Of a DNA stretch of 64,000 bases, positions 44,048-52,374 are shown piece by piece. The translations under genes and the position numbers were made by a program. The notes beneath the pieces are model-generated. The model ran no database searches and was not told the origin of the DNA. It was given only the letters and a program-made list of their open reading frames with translations. This DNA is from CALKJU01 sp035326425. GTDB lineage: Bacteria > Pseudomonadota > Alphaproteobacteria > Geminicoccales > Geminicoccaceae. Where the stretch lies: contig DAOLFG010000016.1 of assembly GCA_035326425.1 (NCBI GenBank), positions 1 to 64,000 of the forward strand, in the 5' to 3' direction. Every line of letters begins with the position of its first letter. Within the stretch, counting starts at the first letter, position 1.

Positions 44048-44361
44048 GCGCCGCCTGGGTGACGGCCTGCCGGCTCGAGGAGATCGAGCAGGAAGGCGTC
44101 GTGCGCTTCGACCACGGCTCCAGGACCTTCGCGGTCTACCGGGCGCCGGACGACAGCGTCTGGTGCACCGACGGCCTGTGCAGCCACGAGGCGGTGCATC
44201 TCGCCGACGGGCTGGTGATGGATTTCGAGATCGAGTGCCCGAAGCATGCCGGGGCCTTCGACTACCGCACCGGCGAGGCGATCCGGCTGCCGCCCTGCGT
44301 CGACCTCCGGACCTATCCGGCCGAGGTGGTAGACGGCGAGGTGCGGGTCGCCATCGGCTGA
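44044..44361 (+). CDS. Rieske-type [2Fe-2S] ferredoxin
   Basis: Small soluble ferredoxin of 105 residues. The Rieske cluster ligands are C46-x-H48 in CSHEAVHLADG and C65-x2-H68 in CPKHAGAFD. It lacks any oxygenase domain. GTG 44044 overlaps the hydroxylase stop. It very probably delivers electrons from the reductase encoded next to the membrane di-iron enzyme before it. Length and motif match the ferredoxin components of multicomponent dioxygenases. Confidence 0.9.
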   Translation: MSAAWVTACRLEEIEQEGVVRFDHGSRTFAVYRAPDDSVWCTDGLCSHEAVHLADGLVMDFEIECPKHAGAFDYRTGEAIRLPPCVDLRTYPAEVVDGEVRVAIG

Positions 44362-44382
44362 GCCGAGCGCGGAGCGGACGAC

Positions 44383-45600
44383 ATGGCCGGGATGGTGATC
44401 GTCGGCGCCGGCGAGTGCGGCACGCGCGCGGCGCTGGCCCTGCGGCAGGCCGGGTATGGCGGGCCGGTCACGCTGGTGGGTGCGGAGCCGCATGCGCCCT
44501 ACGAGCGGCCGCCGCTGTCGAAGGACGCGATCCTGGCCGGGGTGCCGGCGGCAAAGGCGATCGGCGGCTCGGAGCGGCTCGTCGAGCTGGGGATCGACTT
44601 CCGGCCGTCCTGTCGCGCCGTCACCATCGACCGCGCCGGCCGGTGCCTGCTGCTCGACGATGGCGAGCTCGCCTACGAGCGCTTGCTGCTCGCCACCGGC
44701 GCCCGGCCGCGGCCGCTGCCGGGAGCGGACGGGCGCCATGTCGCCATGCTGCGGACGCTGGACGATGCGGTGCGGATCCGGGCGGCGCTCGGGCCGGGGC
44801 GGCGGCTGGCGGTGATCGGCGGCGGCTTCATCGGGTTGGAGCTGGCGGCCTCGGCGCGCAGGCTCGGCAGCGAGGTGACGGTGATCGAGATGCAGCCCCG
44901 GCTGCTCGGCCGCTGCGTGCCGGCGGAGATCGCCGAGGTGCTGCACGAACGGCATCTCGCCGAGGGGGTGGCGTTCCGCCTCGACACCCGGATCGCCGGC
45001 ATCGACGGGTCCGGGGTGGCGCTGGCGGACGGCGGGCATATCGCCGCCGACCTCGTGGTGGCGGGCATCGGCGCCGTGCCGGAGACGCGGCTCGCCGGGG
45101 CGGCGGGGCTCGCCGTCGACAACGGCATCGCCGTCGACGCCACGCTCGCGACCTCGGATCCCTGCATCTTCGCCGCCGGCGACTGCTGCTCGTTTCCGCA
45201 TCCGCTCTATGACGGACGGCGGGTCCGGCTGGAGAGCTGGCGCAGCGCCCAGGAGCAGGGGGCGCTCGCGGCGCGCAACATGCTGGGGGCGGGCGAGGCG
45301 GCCTCGGCGGTGCCGTGGTTCTGGTCGGACCAGCACGAGCTGACGCTGCAGATGGCGGGCCTCGCCGAGGGAGCCGCGACGGCGGTGCGGCGCGAGCTGA
45401 AGGGCGGGGCGTTCGTGCTGTTCCACCTCGCCCGGGACGGACGGCTGCTGGCGGCCGGCGGGATCGGTCCGGGCAATGCCGTGGCCAGGGACATCCGGCT
45501 CTGCGAGATGCTGATCGCACGGCACGCCAAGCCCGACCCGGCGGCGCTGGGCGATCCTTCGGTCGGGCTGAAGAGCCTGCTCTCAGTCAGCTGCCGCTGA
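44383..45600 (+). CDS. FAD-dependent ferredoxin reductase
   Basis: Pyridine-nucleotide-disulfide-type reductase of 405 residues similar to putidaredoxin and rhodocoxin reductases. It has the FAD motif VIVGAGECG, the PYERPPLSK block, an NAD-binding motif VIGGGFIGLE, the LLATGARPR strand, and the second FAD motif IFAAGDCCSF. A C-terminal domain follows FWSDQHELTLQMAG. It lies 21 bp after the ferredoxin gene and would pass electrons from NAD(P)H to it. Its 3' end overlaps by 14 bp the opposing MFS gene. Confidence 0.92.
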   Translation: MAGMVIVGAGECGTRAALALRQAGYGGPVTLVGAEPHAPYERPPLSKDAILAGVPAAKAIGGSERLVELGIDFRPSCRAVTIDRAGRCLLLDDGELAYERLLLATGARPRPLPGADGRHVAMLRTLDDAVRIRAALGPGRRLAVIGGGFIGLELAASARRLGSEVTVIEMQPRLLGRCVPAEIAEVLHERHLAEGVAFRLDTRIAGIDGSGVALADGGHIAADLVVAGIGAVPETRLAGAAGLAVDNGIAVDATLATSDPCIFAAGDCCSFPHPLYDGRRVRLESWRSAQEQGALAARNMLGAGEAASAVPWFWSDQHELTLQMAGLAEGAATAVRRELKGGAFVLFHLARDGRLLAAGGIGPGNAVARDIRLCEMLIARHAKPDPAALGDPSVGLKSLLSVSCR

Positions 45601-46831
45601 AGTCGTCGATGGCCTTCTGCAGCCGGCGGCGGCGCAGCCACACCCAGCCCCAGGCGAGGCCGGCCAACACCGCACCGACGACGAAGGCCGGGCTCAGGCC
45701 GACGGCATCGGCCAGCAGGCCCAGGATCAGCGCGCCGATGGCCGGGCCGGCGCGCTGGATGATGCCGAACAGCGACAGCACCCGGCCGCGATAGGCCGGG
45801 TTGGCGGTGAGGTGGATCAGGCTCTGCGTGCCGCTGCCGCAGACCAGCGACAGGAAGCCGATGCCGGCCAGCAGCAGGTGCGCCAGCCAGCGTATGTCGC
45901 CGAGACCGGCGAACAGCAGCATGGCGACGACGAGGCCGCCGGGGCCGATCAGCACCGCCGAGAGCACCTTGGGCAGGGTGGCCAGCCGCAGCAGCCAGAC
46001 GCCGCCCAGCATGGCGCCGATGCCGACGCTGACGGTGAGGCTGGCGAGGTCGGAGGGGGCGGGTCCGAACCATTTGCCGGCGATGGCAGGCAACAGCTCG
46101 ACCATGCCGCGCACGCCGAGGCTGACCGACAGGAGCAGCATCAGCGCCAGGCCCAGCACCGGATGATGGGCGGCGTGGCGCAGGCCGCCGACGATGCCGT
46201 CGCCCGGGCCGGCCACCGGCCGCTGGGCGGCCGGCGAGCGCTTCAGGCGCAGCAGCAGGAGGATGAACGGAAAGAAGCTGAGGCCGTTGAGCGCGAAGGC
46301 CAGCGCCGGGCTGCCGGCGGTGAGGGCGAAGCCGGCGACGATGGGCCCGACGAAGCGGGCGGCGTTGAAGCCGAAGGAGTTGAGCGAGACCGTGGTCGAG
46401 AGCAGCGGCCGCGGCGAGACGTCGGAGGCCAGCATCAGCCGCGGCGGCTGGTTGACGCCGTCGATCAGGCCGAGCGTGACGGCGGCGACGGTCAGCGTAC
46501 CGAGCCCGAGCGCGTCGAACCAGGCGAAGGCCGCTAGCACGAAGGCCTGGGCCTGGGCGGCGATCTGGCCCCAGACCAGCAGCCGGAATCGGTCGCCGCG
46601 GTCGCTCAGCACGCCGCCGAAGGGGGCGACCAGCAGCGACGGCACCAGCTCGCAGGCGGCGACGGTGCCGACCCAGCCGGCCGAGCGGGTGAGGTCGAAC
46701 ACCAGCCAGCCGACGGCGACGCGCTGCACCCACAGGCCGACATTGGAGACGAAGCTGGAGACGAGGAAGAGCCGGATGTCGGGCTGGGCCAGGGCCTGGC
46801 GCAGCAGGCCGGGATTGCGCAGGTCCGGCAT
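45587..46831 (-). CDS. MFS transporter (EntS/MFS_3-like)
   Basis: Membrane protein of 414 residues with about eleven or twelve hydrophobic segments. The N-terminal half has VSSFVSNVGLWVQRVAVGW and GGVLSDRGDRFRLL, the loop-2 motif of the major facilitator superfamily, and the C-terminal half carries AYRGRVLSLFGI. It resembles the enterobactin exporter-like MFS_3 subgroup, so export of a small metabolite is likely. It is convergent with and overlaps the ferredoxin reductase gene by 14 bp. Confidence 0.85.
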   Translation of the reverse strand: MPDLRNPGLLRQALAQPDIRLFLVSSFVSNVGLWVQRVAVGWLVFDLTRSAGWVGTVAACELVPSLLVAPFGGVLSDRGDRFRLLVWGQIAAQAQAFVLAAFAWFDALGLGTLTVAAVTLGLIDGVNQPPRLMLASDVSPRPLLSTTVSLNSFGFNAARFVGPIVAGFALTAGSPALAFALNGLSFFPFILLLLRLKRSPAAQRPVAGPGDGIVGGLRHAAHHPVLGLALMLLLSVSLGVRGMVELLPAIAGKWFGPAPSDLASLTVSVGIGAMLGGVWLLRLATLPKVLSAVLIGPGGLVVAMLLFAGLGDIRWLAHLLLAGIGFLSLVCGSGTQSLIHLTANPAYRGRVLSLFGIIQRAGPAIGALILGLLADAVGLSPAFVVGAVLAGLAWGWVWLRRRRLQKAIDDFSGS

Positions 46832-47040
46832 TCAGCGGAGCCGCGCGCCGAAGTGGCAGGCGCGGCCGGGCCGGCAGGCGGGTGCGCTGGGAATGGAAGG
46901 CGGCACGGGATCTCGAAAGGCGGCTGCGGCAGTCATGATATGAGGCAGCCCCGCCCGGCGCCAGCCGCAACCGGCCGGGGCCTTGCATTCCCCCGATGCA
47001 TCATCGACCGTCTCGGGAGCAGTCGGTGGAGACCGGACGG

Positions 47041-47541
47041 ATGAGCGACCTCGCGACCTTCGCCGCCATCCGTGCCGCCAAGGCGGCCGTGACCGCCGGC
47101 ATCGCGGCATTCTTCCTGGTCGTGGCGCTGGGCAACGTCACCGACTACGATTCCAACTGGCAGTTCGTCCGCCACGTGCTGGCGATGGACACGACGTTCC
47201 TCAGCCCGGCGCTGATGGGGCGGGCCGTCACCGACGAGGCGGCGCAGCGGCTGGCCTATCACCTGATCATCGGCTGGGAGGCCGCCACCGGGCTGGTGCT
47301 GGTGGCGGCGGCCGTGCTGATGGTGGTGCGGCTCGGGCGGCCGGGGTTCGAGCGCGGCCGGGCCATGGCCGTGGCCGGCCTGGCGATGGGCTTCCTGCTC
47401 TACGGCGTCGGATTCCTGGTCGTGGCCTCGGAATGGTTCGCGATGTGGCAGTCGCAGACCTGGAACGCCCAGGCCAAGGCCGGGATGTTCACGACGGTGC
47501 TGGTGGCGGCGCTGGCGTTCGTGGCGCCGGCGGAGCGGTAG
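47041..47541 (+). CDS. DUF2165 family small membrane protein
   Basis: Membrane protein of 166 residues with four hydrophobic segments. The blocks ALGNVTDYDSNWQFVRHVLAMD and SEWFAMWQSQTWN are shortened here as NVTDYDSNWQFV and SEWFAMWQSQTW; they are typical of the DUF2165 family, whose function is not known. ATG 47041 is used because the frame before it looks non-coding. It stands alone between an MFS gene and a toxin relic. Confidence 0.8.
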   Translation: MSDLATFAAIRAAKAAVTAGIAAFFLVVALGNVTDYDSNWQFVRHVLAMDTTFLSPALMGRAVTDEAAQRLAYHLIIGWEAATGLVLVAAAVLMVVRLGRPGFERGRAMAVAGLAMGFLLYGVGFLVVASEWFAMWQSQTWNAQAKAGMFTTVLVAALAFVAPAER

Positions 47542-47554
47542 CCGGCCAGCCGGC

Positions 47555-47755
47555 GGCGAGCAGATCTCCCTCGACGATCCGCAGCGCCGCCTCGACACGA
47601 TAGAACGATTTCTCTCCGAGGTCGCGAGCATCGCCGAATGGGTGACGATCGAGGGCCGGATTCGTGCATGCCGAGACCCGGACGACGGCGAGTTTCCGGA
47701 AATGGCGGTCGCCGGCGACGCCGATTGCCTCGTCAGCGGCGACAGCGACCTCCAA
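47555..47755 (+). pseudogene. PIN-domain toxin relic (PIN_3/COG1569-like)
   Basis: In frame from 47555 the sequence encodes a segment with RACRDPDDGEFPEMAVAG and then ADCLVSGDSDL. The CRDPxDxxF...A.AD..VSGD.DL pattern is the C-terminal core of PIN-domain toxins of type II systems, carrying the late catalytic Asp residues. The N-terminal half with the first Asp is missing, the frame has no proper start, and after residue L the sequence becomes unrelated before a stop near 47845. No antitoxin gene is present. A dead remnant. Confidence 0.6.
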
Positions 47756-47787
47756 GGGAGCTGCTCGCCTTCCTCCGGCGCCGACGG

Positions 47788-48102
47788 CTACTTCGTCACC
47801 GTCTGCACCACCTCGAAGCCCTCGAACTGCGGGTGGCCGAGATAGAGGCCGCCGTGCTCGCCGGCGTTGCGGTGGGCGTCGCGGAAGGCCTGGCTCCTGG
47901 TCCAGCCCTCGAAGGCGGCGCGCGACGCCCAGATGGTGTGGGAGGCGAAGAGCGTATGGTCGTCGTTGGTCGGGCCGCGCAGCAGGTGGAACTCGACGAA
48001 GCCCGGCACGTCGGCCAGATGCGTGTCGCGCTCGGTCCAGACGCGCTGGAAACGGTCCTCCTGGCCGAGGGTGACGCGGAAGCGGTTCATGGCGATGAAC
48101 AT
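47788..48102 (-). CDS. Antibiotic-biosynthesis-monooxygenase (ABM) family protein, heme-degrading-like
   Basis: Small ferredoxin-like-fold protein of 104 residues. MFIAMNRFRVTLGQEDRFQ, WTERDTHLADVPGFVEFHLL and FASHTIWASRAAFEGW match the IsdG/HmoB-like branch of the ABM family, which includes heme-degrading monooxygenases. The Asn near the start (N6 in MNRF) and His in the second half are candidates for heme contacts. It is directly downstream (16 bp) of the Rieske-reductase fusion gene on the same strand, so the fusion protein may be its electron donor; that is inference. Confidence 0.75.
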   Translation of the reverse strand: MFIAMNRFRVTLGQEDRFQRVWTERDTHLADVPGFVEFHLLRGPTNDDHTLFASHTIWASRAAFEGWTRSQAFRDAHRNAGEHGGLYLGHPQFEGFEVVQTVTK

Positions 48103-48118
48103 GGCGGGCCTTTCCCGG

Positions 48119-49648
48119 TCAACTGCTGCCGGCCCGCTTCTGCCGCAGCCGCCGCTCCATCGCCAGCTCCTCCTTCAGCGATTCCAGGTCGCGGCCGACC
48201 GTCGCCACCGCCAGGTCGCGGCCGGCGGCGCGGAAGCGGACCAGGGCGTCGCCCTTGGCGAGGTCGCCCTCGACCGCCGGCTCGTCCCAGCGCTCGGCGT
48301 GGCCGACATAGTTGACGATCAGGTCGAAGTGCCGGGTCCAGAAGAACGGCACGGCGTCGAAGGGTTCCTCGTCGCCCAGCATGGCGGCGGCGGCGTGCTG
48401 GCCCTGCCGCTCGGCCACCACCCAGTGCTCGACGCGGATGCGCTCGCCGCTGTGCGGATCCGGCCAGCGGGCGATGTCGCCGGCGGCCCAGATGGAAGGA
48501 TCGGCGGTGCGCAGGCCGCCGTCGACGACGACGCCGTCGTCGACCTCGAGGCCGGCCTTCTCTGCGAGGCCGGTGCGGGGCGTCACGCCGATGCCGACCA
48601 GCACGAGATCGGCCGGCAGGCGGGCGCCGTCGTCGAGGATGACGGCATCGGCCTCGATCCGGGTGGGCTTGCGCTCCAGATGCAGCTTCGTGCCGTTCTT
48701 GCGATGGGTGTCGACGATCAGCCGCGACAGCTCCGGCCCGAGCTGCCTGGCCATCGGCTCCCGGTCGGGCGTCACGACATGGACCTCGAGCTCGCGGGCG
48801 ACCAGCGATGCCGCGGCCTCCATGCCGATGAAGCTGCCGCCGATCACGACGACCCGCGGCTTGCCGTCCAGCCGCTCGATTAGCGCCCGGCAGTCGTCGA
48901 GCGTGCGCAGCAGGCGGACGTGCGGCAGCTCGGCGCCCGGCAGGTCGAGGCGCCTGGGCTCGGCGCCGGTGGCGAGCAGCAGCTTGCCATAGGCGAGGGT
49001 CCGGCCACCCTTCAGCCTGACACGCCTCGCCTCGGGCTCGATGGCCTCGACCACCGCCTCCAGCTCCAGCTTCACGCCGCGCCCGGCCAGCGAGGGCTCG
49101 AGCGGCAGCTTGTCCTCGGGCGTGCTGCCGTCGAGGTGCTCCTTGGTCAGCGTCGTGCGGTCGTAGGGCGGCTCGGTGTCGGCCGAGACCATGGTGACAG
49201 GGCTGTCGCAGCCGCGCCGCAGCAGCCCGTCGGCGGCGGCGAAGGCGGCAGCACCGCCGCCGACGATGACGATCGGGTCGGCGTCCTGCGTCGGTCGGTA
49301 CCGCCCCGGCCTGGGCTCGAGCTTCCCTATGACGGCGGCCTTGCCGTCGCGCTGCTCGACCCGCCAGCGATCGAGCGGCGCGAAGGCCGGGGCGCGCAGC
49401 GCCTCGCCGCTGCGCAGGCTGAAGCAGGCATGGTGCCACGGGCAGCGGACGGTCTCGCCATCGACCAGCCCTTCGGCCAGCGGGCCGCCCTGGTGGGTGC
49501 AGGTGGCGGCGACGGCGCAGATCTCGTCGCCGGAACGGAACAGCAGCACGTCGTCCTCGCCGACCTTGCCGGCGAGGATGCCGCCATCGGGAACGAGCGA
49601 CGGCTCGACGCCCTGGACGAGGTCGGGTGGCTGCGGGCTGTCGGGCAT
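48119..49648 (-). CDS. Rieske-reductase fusion (AIFM3-like FAD-dependent oxidoreductase)
   Basis: Protein of 509 residues combining an N-terminal Rieske domain (about 10-105) and an FAD/NAD(P) oxidoreductase (about 125-509). Rieske ligands are CTHQGGPLAEG and CPWHHACF. The flavoprotein part has IVIVGGGAAAFAAADGL, LLATGAEPRRL, VVVIGGSFIGMEAAASL and IWAAGDIARW. The architecture equals that of AIFM3/AIFL-type proteins. It probably moves electrons from NAD(P)H through FAD to the cluster and then to a partner. It is the second Rieske plus reductase system in 5 kb, here as one polypeptide. Confidence 0.88.
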   Translation of the reverse strand: MPDSPQPPDLVQGVEPSLVPDGGILAGKVGEDDVLLFRSGDEICAVAATCTHQGGPLAEGLVDGETVRCPWHHACFSLRSGEALRAPAFAPLDRWRVEQRDGKAAVIGKLEPRPGRYRPTQDADPIVIVGGGAAAFAAADGLLRRGCDSPVTMVSADTEPPYDRTTLTKEHLDGSTPEDKLPLEPSLAGRGVKLELEAVVEAIEPEARRVRLKGGRTLAYGKLLLATGAEPRRLDLPGAELPHVRLLRTLDDCRALIERLDGKPRVVVIGGSFIGMEAAASLVARELEVHVVTPDREPMARQLGPELSRLIVDTHRKNGTKLHLERKPTRIEADAVILDDGARLPADLVLVGIGVTPRTGLAEKAGLEVDDGVVVDGGLRTADPSIWAAGDIARWPDPHSGERIRVEHWVVAERQGQHAAAAMLGDEEPFDAVPFFWTRHFDLIVNYVGHAERWDEPAVEGDLAKGDALVRFRAAGRDLAVATVGRDLESLKEELAMERRLRQKRAGSS

Positions 49649-49775
49649 GGCGGGCGTCCGGATTACGGGAGGTGCAGGCCGAACGCGCCAGGATTGGAAA
49701 GGTTCGAGGCTACCATGCCGGTGCGGGACGGCTCCGTGCTGCGCAGCCGGACAACATGCTGGCGTTCCCGAAGAG

Positions 49776-49807
49776 GCCCCGCGCCGGCCTCCGCCGGCCC
49801 GCGGGGC
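49776..49807 (-). terminator. GC-rich hairpin downstream of the lipoprotein gene
   Basis: Arms GCCCCGCG...CCGGC and GCCGG...CGCGGGGC form a long GC stem with a four-base loop 16-47 bp after the lipoprotein stop on the minus strand. No strong U-run follows in that direction. It may act as a terminator in a GC-rich genome or separate this gene from the oxidoreductase gene below. Confidence 0.4.
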
Positions 49808-49822
49808 GTCCCTGTCAGCGGC

Positions 49823-50410
49823 TCAGCCGCCGGTCTCGACGATCGACAGGGCGATGGCGGTGGTGATGTCGACGGCGACGCGCTCGCCGGGACGGCGCGC
49901 CGCGGCGAAGCCCTGCATCGCCGGATCGACCGCCAGGCTCTCCTCGCGGCCGTCCTCGGTGGTGAAGGTGACGACGCCGGTGGCCGGATCGTAGGACTTG
50001 AAGGTGACGACGGCACTCACCGCCGCACCCATGACGCCGGCGGGCCTGGCGCCCTCCGGCGCCCGCGCGGTCAGAACGGCGGCGCTGGCCGGGCCGCCCT
50101 CGCCCGCCTGGGCCATGCGCGCCGCCACGCTCTCCCGGTAGGTCAGCCGCACGACGTCGCCGGCGGCGAGCTGCGGCAGGTTGCGCACCTCGGGGCCGGC
50201 GACGACGGTGACGTCCTGGCCATCGGTGCCGCGCAGCGTGACCTCGCGGGTCTGCTGGTCGACCTTCTGGACCGTGGCGGTGGTGACGATGGTGCTCTCG
50301 CGCTGTGCCGACATCGGGGCGGGCGAGGCCGGCTCGTTGCCGCCGCCGGTGCAACCGGCGGCCAGGAGTGCCGCCATGGCCAGCGCCAGGGTGGTGGTGC
50401 GGATCGACAT
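49823..50410 (-). CDS. Outer- or inner-membrane lipoprotein of unknown function
   Basis: Lipoprotein of 195 residues. The N-terminus MSIRTTTLALAMAALLAAGC carries a signal peptide ending in a lipobox LAAG-C, so the mature protein starts at Cys20. The remainder is rich in beta-forming Val/Thr residues, with two repeated halves each of the pattern VT..VDxxTxxVTL..xDGxxxxV (about residues 40-75 and 135-165), suggesting two small beta-barrel domains. No family recognised. It is a single gene upstream of a hairpin. Confidence 0.75.
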   Translation of the reverse strand: MSIRTTTLALAMAALLAAGCTGGGNEPASPAPMSAQRESTIVTTATVQKVDQQTREVTLRGTDGQDVTVVAGPEVRNLPQLAAGDVVRLTYRESVAARMAQAGEGGPASAAVLTARAPEGARPAGVMGAAVSAVVTFKSYDPATGVVTFTTEDGREESLAVDPAMQGFAAARRPGERVAVDITTAIALSIVETGG

Positions 50411-50432
50411 GTCGTCTCGTCTCCCGGGTGAG

Positions 50433-51413
50433 CTATACGAATCCGGCCACCGCGTGCGGCACGTAGGGTGCTTCCAGCGCCGCGATCTCCTCGGGCGCCA
50501 GCTTCACCGACAGGGCCGCCACGGCGTCGTCGAGGTGCTGCATCTTGGTGGCGCCGACGATGGGGGCCGTGACCACCGGCTTGGCCAGCACCCAGGCCAG
50601 CGCCACCTGCGCCCGCGGGATGCCGCGCGCCCTGGCGACCGAGGCCACCGCTTCCACCACCTTGCGGTCGGCGTCGCCGGTATGGGCGAACAGCTTCCTG
50701 CCGAACTCGTCGCTCTCGACGCGGGCGGTCACGGCGTCCCAGTCGCGCGTCAGCCGGCCGCGCGCCAAGGGGCTCCACGGGATGACGCCCAGGCCCTCGG
50801 CAGCGCACAAGGGCAGCATCTCCCGCTCCTCCTCGCGGTAGAGCAGATTGACGAAGTCCTGCATGGACACGAACTTCGCCCAGCCGTGGCGCTCCGACAG
50901 GGCCAGCGCCTTGGCGAGCTGCCAGGACCACATCGACGAGGCGCCGATGTAGCGGGCCTTGCCGGCGCGGACGACATCGTTCAGCGCCTCCAGCGTCTCC
51001 TCGATCGGCACGCCGTAGTCCCAGCGATGGATCTGGTAGAGGTCGACATGGTCGGTGCCGAGCCGCCGCAGGCTGTTGTCGATCTCGGCCAGGATGGCCC
51101 TGCGCGACAGGCCGGCGCCGTTCGGCCCCGGCCGCATCCGGCCGTGGACCTTGGTGGCGATCACCACCTCCTCGCGGCGGGCGAAGTCCTTGAGCGCCCG
51201 GCCGACGATCTCCTCGCTGGTGCCGTCGGAATAGACGTTGGCGGTGTCGAAGAAGTTGATGCCGAGCTCCAGCGCCTTGCGGATGAAGGGCCGGCTCTGC
51301 TCCTCGCCCATGCTCCAGGGGTGGCTGCCGCGCTCGGGCACGCCGTAGCTCATGCAGCCGAGGCAGATGCGCGATACCTCGAGGCCTGTGCGGCCGAGCC
51401 TCACATAGTCCAT
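50433..51413 (-). CDS. Aldo/keto reductase
   Basis: NADPH-dependent TIM-barrel reductase of 326 residues. The catalytic tetrad is visible: Asp and Tyr in FDTANVYSDG, Lys in VVIATKVHG and His in DLYQIHRWD. WSPLARGRLTRDW and PIVGATKMQHL form the cofactor loop region. It resembles the YajO/IolS-like group. It is adjacent (10 bp) to an SDR gene on the same strand and is probably co-transcribed with it. The substrate is unknown. Confidence 0.9.
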   Translation of the reverse strand: MDYVRLGRTGLEVSRICLGCMSYGVPERGSHPWSMGEEQSRPFIRKALELGINFFDTANVYSDGTSEEIVGRALKDFARREEVVIATKVHGRMRPGPNGAGLSRRAILAEIDNSLRRLGTDHVDLYQIHRWDYGVPIEETLEALNDVVRAGKARYIGASSMWSWQLAKALALSERHGWAKFVSMQDFVNLLYREEEREMLPLCAAEGLGVIPWSPLARGRLTRDWDAVTARVESDEFGRKLFAHTGDADRKVVEAVASVARARGIPRAQVALAWVLAKPVVTAPIVGATKMQHLDDAVAALSVKLAPEEIAALEAPYVPHAVAGFV

Positions 51414-51423
51414 GACTGCCTCC

Positions 51424-52272
51424 CTAGCCCTTCATGTGCGCGGCGAACGCGTCCTTGTGGTCGGGGTGCCAGCGCGACAGCGCCGGGCGGTTCTCGATGA
51501 TGTCGCCGACGGCCCAGCGCATGCGTTTGGCGTCGATCTCGGGCGTGGTCTCGTTGTCGGCGCAGATGATGTAGAAGTCGCCGGCGGTCATGCCCTCGAC
51601 CATCCGCTCGACCACCTGTTCCGGCGTCCAGGCCGAGGCCGGCTTCTCGGTGCGGCCGCGCGCCGTCATGCCGGTGAAGGTGTGGCCCGGCACCAGCAGG
51701 TGGGCGCTGACGAGGCAGCCCTCGACCTGGCGCAGCTCGTGGGCCAGCTGCTCGGTCAGCACCTTCACCGCCGCCTTCGAGACGTTGTAGGCGGCGTTGC
51801 CCGGCGGCGTGGTGATGCCCTGCTTCGAGCCGGTGTCGACGATGGCGCAGGGCGTACCCTGGGCAATCATGTCCGGCACGAAGGCCGCGAGGCCGTTCAG
51901 CACGCCGTAGAAGTTGACGTCCATCAGCCGGTGCCATCCGGCGAGGTCCTGCCAGGGGCCGGCACCGTCGTCGATGGCGGCGTTGTTCATCAGGAACGCC
52001 ACTTCCCCGAAGGCACCGTAGGCGGTCTCCTTCAGCAGCCGCATCGATTCCGGCGAGGCGACGTCGGTGGCGACGGTGCGGATGTCGGGCAGCCCGCCCT
52101 TGGCGGCCGCCGCCACCTCGTTGCCGGCGCGCGCCAGCCGGTCGGCGTCGCGGTCGGCGAGGCAGAGCCGCATGCCGCCAGCGGCCAGCCGCTTGGCGGC
52201 GGCGAGGCCGATGCCGCTGGCGGCACCGGTGACGACGCCGACGCGGCCGGCCGAAAGCGCGGGGTGTGTCAT
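51424..52272 (-). CDS. SDR-family oxidoreductase
   Basis: Short-chain dehydrogenase of 282 residues with TGAASGIG cofactor motif, MNNAA in place of NNAG, serine in VDTGSK region and catalytic YNVSK. The extra C-terminal 40 residues (RPALSRWHPDHKDAF) are longer than the classical SDR end. It lies upstream of the aldo/keto reductase gene in the same direction. GGGAG precedes the ATG. Confidence 0.87.
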   Translation of the reverse strand: MTHPALSAGRVGVVTGAASGIGLAAAKRLAAGGMRLCLADRDADRLARAGNEVAAAAKGGLPDIRTVATDVASPESMRLLKETAYGAFGEVAFLMNNAAIDDGAGPWQDLAGWHRLMDVNFYGVLNGLAAFVPDMIAQGTPCAIVDTGSKQGITTPPGNAAYNVSKAAVKVLTEQLAHELRQVEGCLVSAHLLVPGHTFTGMTARGRTEKPASAWTPEQVVERMVEGMTAGDFYIICADNETTPEIDAKRMRWAVGDIIENRPALSRWHPDHKDAFAAHMKG

Positions 52273-52374
52273 GGGCGGTCTCCCTTCGCCGGCCGGGTAT
52301 CGGCCGGAAGGGAGCGGGCGGCAAGCGCGCAGTCGGTTCGCCGGCCCGGTCCGGCGCCACGATGCCGGCCGGTT

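Noticed and set aside
43016..45600. Calling the cassette a Rieske aromatic-ring dioxygenase
   Set aside because: There is no oxygenase alpha subunit with a Rieske plus mononuclear iron domain; the oxygenase partner is a His-cluster membrane protein.
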